DNA of 5,152 nt from CAYMLQ01 sp964390795 (lineage in GTDB: Bacteria; Verrucomicrobiota; Kiritimatiellia; RFP12; UBA1067): NCBI GenBank assembly GCA_964390795.1, contig CAYMLQ010000394.1, forward strand, positions 1 through 5,152, read 5' to 3'. Positions 1 to 3,653 of this stretch are shown here, one piece after another. Each line of letters begins with the position of its first letter. Within the stretch, counting starts at the first letter, position 1. The notes beneath the pieces are model-generated. The model was not told the origin of the DNA and searched no databases. It saw only the letters and a list, made by a program, of their open reading frames with translations. Position numbers and translations under genes: made by a program.

Positions 1-254
1 GTGATCGTGATCCCGCGCTCGCGCTCCTGTATCATCCAGTCGGTGACAGTGTTGCCGTCGTCCACGTTTCCGAGACGGTGCGTGCGCCCTGCGTAGAAAA
101 GGATCCGCTCGGTCGTCGTGGTCTTGCCCGCGTCGATGTGGGCCACGATACCGATGTTCCGGACGTTGCAAAGAGACACGTCACCGCTCACCGGCTGCTG
201 GCCGGCTATCGCTGCGTTCCGTTTGTCTGCCTTGCTTTCCAAGACGCTCACCAT
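1..254 (-). CDS. fusA: Elongation factor G, N-terminal part (cut by window edge)
   Basis: EF-G is the cytoplasmic GTPase that drives translocation on the ribosome and, with RRF, ribosome recycling. Only the first 84 codons lie here. The G1/P-loop AHIDAGKT is at residues 38-45, followed by TTTERILFYAGRTH. The switch I approach is NVDDGNTVTDWM at about 63-74 and ERGITI at 79-84, all diagnostic of EF-G. About 29 residues precede the conserved NVRNIGIVAHIDAGK block, against roughly 10 in E. coli, so the N-terminus is extended. The ATG at 254 is followed directly by GTG at 251. The AGGG Shine-Dalgarno core lies 3 nt before the ATG and 6 nt before the GTG, so GTG could be the true start. It is the third gene of rpsL-rpsG-fusA, 128 bp after rpsG. 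The identity is very secure; the exact start is less so. Confidence 0.96.
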   Translation of the reverse strand, partial: MVSVLESKADKRNAAIAGQQPVSGDVSLCNVRNIGIVAHIDAGKTTTTERILFYAGRTHRLGNVDDGNTVTDWMIQERERGITI

Positions 255-287
255 TCACCCTGACTTGTCAAAGAACAGCGGATGTTC

Positions 288-376
288 CCGGCAACCTGCC
301 GGCTTATCCTGATACCGCCGCGGAAGGGGATTCCGCGGCCTCTCGAAAACTGTGCGGGCGGACACAGAGATCCGCC
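288..376 (-). promoter_or_regulatory. Three consecutive hairpins in the rpsG-fusA spacer
   Basis: Reading the minus strand from the rpsG stop towards fusA, three perfect stem-loops occur in sequence. The first is at 376-357, GGCGGA/TCCGCC with an 8-nt loop. The second is at 339-317, GCCGCGGAA/TTCCGCGGC, a 9-bp stem with loop TCCCC. The third is at 302-288, CCGGCA/TGCCGG with a 3-nt loop. None is followed by a clean T run, so they do not look like intrinsic terminators. A role in mRNA processing, stability, or uneven expression of S7 and EF-G is inferred. The CCC of the middle loop could pair with the GGG of the fusA Shine-Dalgarno, but that pairing is only 3-4 bp and speculative. Confidence 0.5.
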
Positions 377-382
377 TCTACA

Positions 383-853
383 TCACCACGCGTAATGCGC
401 AAAGGCCTTGTTCGCCTGCGCCATCTTGTGCGTGTCGTCGCGCTTCTTGATCACGTTGCCCTGGTTGTTGTAGGCTTCGATCAGCTCCAGAGCCACCGCT
501 TTCGGCATCGGGGTGCCCCGGCGCGCGCTGGCGTACATCGACATCCAACGCAGCGCCAGCGAGAGCTGACGGGCCGGACGGATCTCGACAGGCACCGGAT
601 AGGTCGTGCCACCCACGCGGCGGGACTTGACTTCCACTTTCGGCTTCATGTTCGCGATCGCGATGTCCATGACTTCGATCGGATCCTTGCCGGTCTTCTC
701 TTTCAGCTCCTCGATCGCGCCGTACACGATGCGCTCCGCCGTCGTCTTCTTGCCGCTCTTCATGAGCGCACGCACCACGCGGGCCACGAGTTCGCTGTTG
801 AACTTCGGATCCGCTGTCGCCACCCGCTTCACTGCTCTACGCCGTCTTGCCAT
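383..853 (-). CDS. rpsG: 30S ribosomal protein S7
   Basis: S7 is a primary 16S rRNA binding protein that nucleates assembly of the 30S head and contacts the E site and mRNA exit. The 156-residue product has the usual bacterial length. It shows the basic N-terminus MARRRRAVKR, the helical FNSELVARVVRALMKSGKKT block at about 18-37, the rRNA-binding beta-hairpin around residues 72-91 (KSRRVGGTTYPVPVEI), RPARQLSLALRW, and the conserved tail RDDTHKMAQANKAFAHYAW at 138-156. The start ATG at 853 has AGAGG 5 nt upstream (plus-strand positions 859-863). It lies 63 bp after rpsL, in the classic str order. In E. coli, S7 autogenously represses this operon through the rpsL-rpsG spacer. The spacer here is short and I do not recognise the E. 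coli structure in it. Stop codon is TGA. Confidence 0.98.
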   Translation of the reverse strand: MARRRRAVKRVATADPKFNSELVARVVRALMKSGKKTTAERIVYGAIEELKEKTGKDPIEVMDIAIANMKPKVEVKSRRVGGTTYPVPVEIRPARQLSLALRWMSMYASARRGTPMPKAVALELIEAYNNQGNVIKKRDDTHKMAQANKAFAHYAW

Positions 854-916
854 GTTAGCCTCTGCTTAGAATACAAAACCTAATGCGGAACCGGAGTCGC
901 CTCCAGTGCCAGCGAC

Positions 917-1300
917 TTATTTCTCAACCTTCTTGGGACGCTTCACGCCGTACTTCGAACGGCTGCGGTTGCGCCCGGCCACGCCCAAGCTGTCGAGACA
1001 GCCGCGGACAATGTGGTAGCGGACGCCGGGAAGATCCTTGACACGGCCGCCGCGAACCAGCACCACGCTGTGCTCCTGTAGGTTGTGCCCTTCACCCGGA
1101 ATGTACGCCGTCACTTCGTAACCCGTCGTCAGACGGACACGGGCCACCTTACGCAAGGCGGAGTTCGGCTTCTTGGGCGTCTGCGTCTTCACGACGAGAC
1201 AGACCCCGCGACGCTGCGGGCAGGCCTTCAGCGCAGGCGACTTGCTCTTCTTGCGCAGCGGCGTACGGCCCTTGCGCACTAACTGGTTGATCGTCGGCAT
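917..1300 (-). CDS. rpsL: 30S ribosomal protein S12
   Basis: S12 sits at the decoding centre on the 30S interface and controls translational accuracy. The 127-residue product starts MPTINQLVRKGR and carries TPKKPNSALRKVARVRL (41-57), GEGHNLQEHSVVLVRGGRVKDLPGVRYH (69-96) and the tail RSKYGVKRPKK. Residues K43, K88 and P91, where E. coli streptomycin-resistance substitutions map, all have the sensitive wild-type identity. D89, the RimO methylthiolation site in E. coli, is present. The ATG at 1300 is chosen because the family begins MPTINQL. AAGGA lies 10 nt upstream (1311-1315), slightly far. The same frame stays open to 1486, but that extension has no S12 character. It is the first gene of the cluster, with no rpoC immediately upstream. 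Confidence 0.98.
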   Translation of the reverse strand: MPTINQLVRKGRTPLRKKSKSPALKACPQRRGVCLVVKTQTPKKPNSALRKVARVRLTTGYEVTAYIPGEGHNLQEHSVVLVRGGRVKDLPGVRYHIVRGCLDSLGVAGRNRSRSKYGVKRPKKVEK

Positions 1301-1341
1301 CGGATACGTTTCCTTCCCAATTGGAAATAAATGGAGTGTTA

Positions 1342-1391
1342 AATTACCACAGTGCGCGTCCGCCGCGCAAGTGCGTTTTGAATTTTTTTTT
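1342..1391 (-). promoter_or_regulatory. Candidate rpsL-rpsG-fusA promoter with an A-tract upstream
   Basis: In the 95 bp before rpsL, the minus strand reads a run of nine A (1391-1383), then AAAA (1379-1376), then TTGCGC (1370-1365) as a possible -35. Sixteen bases on comes GGTAAT (1348-1343) as a possible -10, a 4/6 match to TATAAT. A-rich tracts just upstream of a -35 are typical of UP elements that strengthen ribosomal promoters. The -10 is weak, and PVC promoter consensus is poorly known to me, so this is a plausible site only. The Gfo/Idh gene ends 5 bp before the A-tract, so read-through into rpsL is an alternative. Confidence 0.3.
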
Positions 1392-1395
1392 GATC

Positions 1396-2688
1396 CTACG
1401 CCAGCGACCACGGCCCGCGCATCGGGCGCGACAGCAGGCGGTTGGCCATGTCGTCGTTCGCAAAGCACTCTTTCACCGGATCCCACGCCAGCTTGCGCTG
1501 CACCTGCATCACGATGTTGCCGATGTTGCAGAGGTTCGTGGTCTTGTGGCCGATCGCGAGATCCGAAACCGGCAGCGCGCGCGTCTTGACGCAGTCGATC
1601 CAGTTTCCGAAATGGTCGCGACTCTTGTACAGCCGCACCTCGCTGTCGCCAATCTTTTCCTTAAGGATGCTTTCGGGATCGGACTTCAGCTTGCTGCGCG
1701 ACACGTCAAGACGCCCCTTGTCGCCATAAAAGATGATGTTGCCGTCATACACGCCGTCGGTGCGCGTGCGCATCCGCATCGTCACCCCGTTCGCATAGGC
1801 GTAGCGCACGTCCACGCGCGTCGGCGCCGTGAAGAGCCCGCTGCTCGGGAACACGCCGTGGCCGTCCACCTCCACCGGCCCGCTCTCGTCCATGCCCAGC
1901 GCCCACTGCGCGATGTCCAGATAGTGCGCGCCCCAGTTGGTGGTCTGCCCGCCCGCTGAATCCAGAATGTAGCGGAACTGGTAGTGCGTGCGCTGCGAGG
2001 TGTACGGCGCGTACGGCGCCGGCCCCAGCCAGAAGTCGTAGTCCAGCCCCTCCGGCACCGCCTCGGGCTTCCATGTCGCCCCCACGTACCGGTTGTTTGC
2101 CGGAATCAGCACATCGATGTGCTTGATGGTTCCCAGCCGCCCGTTGCGGATCAGCTCCGCCGCGCGGTGGAACCCCTCGGACGAGCGCTGCATTGTGCCG
2201 GTCTGGCCGATGCGACCGTGCTTGCGCAGCTCCGCGACCAGCACCTGGCCCTCGCGCACCGTCAGCGTCAGCGGCTTCTCGACGAACACGTCCTTGCCGT
2301 TGCAGATCGCGTCGATCGCCGGAATCGCGTGCCAGTGGTCCGGCGTCGCCACCGTGACGAGGTCGATGTCCTTGGCCCGCGTCACCTCGCGGAAGTCGCC
2401 GGTCATCCGGCAGCCCTGCGTCCCGTATTTCTTGTTGATGAGGCCCGCCGCGCGCCGCTGGTGGAACGCGTCCACGTCCGCCACCGCCACCACGCGCACC
2501 GTGTCGCGGTCCAGCAACTGCGTGAGGTGCGAAAGCCCCATGCCGCCCACGCCCACGACCGCCACCGTCAACACCTTGGAGGGGGCGCCCTGCCCCAGCA
2601 CCGTCGAGGGAATGATCGAGGGGAACGCCGCCATGGCCCCAGCCGCCGCTCCCGCCGTCCTCATGAATCCGCGCCGTGTCACTGTCAT
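1396..2688 (-). CDS. Tat-exported Gfo/Idh/MocA family oxidoreductase
   Basis: This is a 430-residue NAD(P)-dependent sugar or inositol dehydrogenase-like protein; the exact substrate cannot be told. The N-terminus MTVTRRGFMRTAG followed by an Ala-rich stretch is a twin-arginine signal (RRGFM at 5-9), so the folded, cofactor-loaded enzyme is probably exported. Zymomonas glucose-fructose oxidoreductase is a known precedent for that. The Rossmann motif VGVGGMG is at 45-51, TPDHWH at 115-120, and the family EKP motif at 137-139 with the expected catalytic K138. VPEGLDYDFWLGPAP is at 211-225 and NWGAHYLDIAQWALG at 251-265, with H255 and D258 likely in the active site. The ATG at 2688 is chosen because it gives an intact Tat signal and has AAGGAG 7 nt upstream; the open frame up to 2748 adds a stretch with no signal character. 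Stop is TAG. The gene lies on the str strand, 95 bp before rpsL. Secreted paralogues of this type are common in planctomycetes and verrucomicrobia, often near polysaccharide-degradation genes, but none is seen here. Confidence 0.93.
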   Translation of the reverse strand: MTVTRRGFMRTAGAAAGAMAAFPSIIPSTVLGQGAPSKVLTVAVVGVGGMGLSHLTQLLDRDTVRVVAVADVDAFHQRRAAGLINKKYGTQGCRMTGDFREVTRAKDIDLVTVATPDHWHAIPAIDAICNGKDVFVEKPLTLTVREGQVLVAELRKHGRIGQTGTMQRSSEGFHRAAELIRNGRLGTIKHIDVLIPANNRYVGATWKPEAVPEGLDYDFWLGPAPYAPYTSQRTHYQFRYILDSAGGQTTNWGAHYLDIAQWALGMDESGPVEVDGHGVFPSSGLFTAPTRVDVRYAYANGVTMRMRTRTDGVYDGNIIFYGDKGRLDVSRSKLKSDPESILKEKIGDSEVRLYKSRDHFGNWIDCVKTRALPVSDLAIGHKTTNLCNIGNIVMQVQRKLAWDPVKECFANDDMANRLLSRPMRGPWSLA

Positions 2689-2695
2689 ATCGAAA

Positions 2696-2701
2696 CTCCT
2701 T
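2696..2701 (-). promoter_or_regulatory. Ribosome binding site that fixes the oxidoreductase start
   Basis: The minus strand reads AAGGAG followed by 7 nt and the ATG at 2688. This near-perfect Shine-Dalgarno supports the Tat-signal start and argues against the in-frame ATG at 2748, 60 nt upstream. Confidence 0.85.
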
Positions 2702-2729
2702 GCTTCACTTCTCGTCGGCAACTTCAAAC

Positions 2730-2803
2730 GGATTACGATTAAGAGCACGATTCGGATTAAGAGGGTTCAGCAGCTTTCGAAATCGTAATCGTAATCCTAA
2801 TCG
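2730..2803. repeat. GATTAC/GATTAA hexamer repeat forming inverted repeats
   Basis: This intergenic stretch between the HEAT-like gene and the oxidoreductase is built of GATTNN hexamers in both orientations. GGATTACGATTA at 2730-2741 is the exact reverse complement of TAATCGTAATCC at 2786-2797. CGATTCGGATTA at 2748-2759 matches the complement of 2792-2803 at 11 of 12 positions. On the minus strand 2802-2779 reads four hexamers in a row: GATTAG, GATTAC, GATTAC, GATTTC. Its base composition is lower in GC than the flanking genes. As RNA it could fold into alternative stems ahead of the oxidoreductase. It is best read as a small dispersed-repeat or structured intercistronic element. Whether it recurs elsewhere in the genome cannot be told from this window. 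Confidence 0.6.
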
Positions 2804-2848
2804 TTCAAGAAAGGTATCCCTTTCGCTTGCTCCCGGAACCACGGGTAA

Positions 2849-3346
2849 TTATTTCGCGTCGCCTGCCCGCGCCGCAACCGCGCCCGCGAGCCCTTCCGCC
2901 GTGCGGCCCTTGGCCGTGCCCGCCGCCTCGCGCAGCGCGGCGTCCGCCTCGGCCCCCGGCACCTGCTCGATCACCAGACGCGTCAGAAAGGCTACCGGCT
3001 CGCTCGCGTCCGCCAGCTTGCCTTTCAGCGCCGCCACGCTTTTCGGCGAGGCGATCAGCCCCAGCAGCCGGCAAACGAAGCCGTAGCCCGCCTCAGTACA
3101 GGCCGGGTCGGTTGCGATCTTCAGCAGCTTCTCCTCGAAGCCCGGGTACTGCGACGGGTCGGCGTCCAGCACCGTCCGCTCGACCGTCGACACCATCGTG
3201 CGGTCTTCGCCATACGCGAGCGTGCCGATCACCTTCCACGGATCAGCCGTCTCGTTGAACCCCTTGTACCGCGCGTCCGCCGCCTGCCCGGCCAGAGGAT
3301 CGCTGGCGGCCCGCTGCCCGTCCGACACATTCGTTTTGTCACTCAT
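2849..3346 (-). CDS. Small HEAT-like helical repeat protein, possibly truncated
   Basis: The 165-residue product has no signal peptide or membrane segment, so it is probably cytoplasmic. Residues 1-30 are polar and likely disordered. The stretch WKVIGTLAYGEDRTMVSTVERTVL (37-60) and the Ala/Leu-rich remainder look like paired amphipathic helices of HEAT type: FVCRLLGLIASPKSVAALKGKLAD at about 90-113, then EPVAFLTRLVIEQVPGAEADAALREAAG at 116-143. HEAT proteins are scaffolds with no catalysis of their own, so no specific function can be given. The last residues GLAGAVAARAGDAK resemble the first helix and turn of another repeat whose second helix is missing, so the protein may be truncated or end on a half repeat. 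The ATG at 3346 has GAGGAG 8 nt upstream (3355-3360), a strong start. It precedes the oxidoreductase by 160 bp on the same strand. Confidence 0.8.
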   Translation of the reverse strand: MSDKTNVSDGQRAASDPLAGQAADARYKGFNETADPWKVIGTLAYGEDRTMVSTVERTVLDADPSQYPGFEEKLLKIATDPACTEAGYGFVCRLLGLIASPKSVAALKGKLADASEPVAFLTRLVIEQVPGAEADAALREAAGTAKGRTAEGLAGAVAARAGDAK

Positions 3347-3410
3347 CCGTCAGACTCCTCGTTCACGCCATTCGGCGTCACGTTCAGGAACACAGAATAA
3401 AACCGTATGC

Positions 3411-3439
3411 ATCATAGCACGCCGAGCCGCAGCTGGCCA
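3411..3439 (-). promoter_or_regulatory. Candidate promoter for the HEAT-like gene
   Basis: The minus strand has TGGCCA (3439-3434, 4/6 match to TTGACA), a 17-nt spacer, then TATGAT (3416-3411, 5/6 match to TATAAT). Transcription would start near 3404 and leave a leader of about 58 nt. That leader contains a small hairpin, ACGCC/GGCGT at 3365-3378, just ahead of the GAGGAG ribosome binding site. The spacing is ideal and the -10 is good; the -35 is weak. Confidence 0.4.
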
Positions 3440-3501
3440 CCGGATTTCCCGACTGCGCTTTCCAAGGCGAAAATTTAAGTTAGCCGTGTCTAATTTTGAG
3501 C

Positions 3502-3531
3502 TTGCTATTTAATCTACCGCCACACTACAAT
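3502..3531 (+). promoter_or_regulatory. Candidate promoter for the upstream ORF and Rhs-type gene
   Basis: TTGCTA at 3502-3507 (4/6 match to TTGACA) is followed by an 18-nt spacer and TACAAT at 3526-3531 (5/6 match to TATAAT). It sits in the AT-rich part of an otherwise GC-rich intergenic region. Initiation would be expected near 3538, giving a leader of about 115 nt before the Rhs-type gene. Together with the minus-strand candidate at 3411-3439 it makes this a divergent promoter region. Confidence 0.5.
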
Positions 3532-3550
3532 ATCGACGTTTTAAGGATTC

Positions 3551-3637
3551 ATGCGCCCTGAGGGTTTACGCGTCACCGACGGATGGCACCCGACCAACCA
3601 AACAGGCAACCCCCTCGAGACGATGCATCTGAAATAA
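3551..3637 (+). CDS. Putative 28-codon upstream ORF (leader peptide)
   Basis: A short ORF begins ATG at 3551 and ends TAA at 3635-3637. The peptide starts MRPEGLRVTDGWHP and ends ETMHLK. AAGGA lies only 3 nt before the ATG (3543-3547), tighter than ideal. The predicted transcription start is about 12 nt upstream, so this would be the first ORF the ribosome meets. Its stop falls 3 nt before the GAGGAGG that serves the Rhs-type gene, which would allow translational coupling or leader control. I recognise no family, and there is no run of regulatory codons as in amino-acid attenuators. It may be a chance ORF, as 28 codons is short in GC-rich DNA. Confidence 0.25.
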   Translation: MRPEGLRVTDGWHPTNQTGNPLETMHLK

Positions 3638-3640
3638 ACA

Positions 3641-3647
3641 GAGGAGG
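3641..3647 (+). promoter_or_regulatory. Strong ribosome binding site of the Rhs-type gene
   Basis: GAGGAGG lies 6 nt before the ATG at 3654. It is the strongest Shine-Dalgarno in the window and fixes the start of the long open frame, immediately before a well-formed Sec signal peptide. Confidence 0.85.
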
Positions 3648-3653
3648 CGCACC

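Noticed and set aside
266..271. Perfect TTGACA hexamer on the minus strand just before fusA
   Set aside because: It ends only 11 nt before the ATG, so a -10 at normal spacing would fall inside the coding sequence, where no TATAAT-like hexamer is seen.
1353..1391. Hairpin TGCGCG/CGCGCA followed by T-rich sequence on the plus strand, like a terminator
   Set aside because: Six bases separate the stem from the first T run, which is broken by GAA, and no plus-strand gene lies upstream. On the minus strand the A-tract comes first, which fits an upstream promoter element better.
1301..1486. In-frame upstream extension of rpsL
   Set aside because: The extra 62 residues have no S12 character and overlap the end of the oxidoreductase gene; the family start MPTINQL at 1300 has its own ribosome binding site.
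2689..2748. In-frame upstream extension of the oxidoreductase
   Set aside because: It would bury the Tat signal 20 residues inside the protein and ignore the strong AAGGAG before the ATG at 2688.
395..2788. Long plus-strand open frames opposite rpsG, rpsL and the oxidoreductase
   Set aside because: Their translations are rich in Arg, His and Ala with no recognisable domains; they mirror genuine genes in GC-rich DNA.
2832..2845. CCCG/CGGG stem after the HEAT-like gene as its terminator
   Set aside because: The stem is only 4 bp with a 6-nt loop and is followed on the minus strand by AGCAAG, not a T run.
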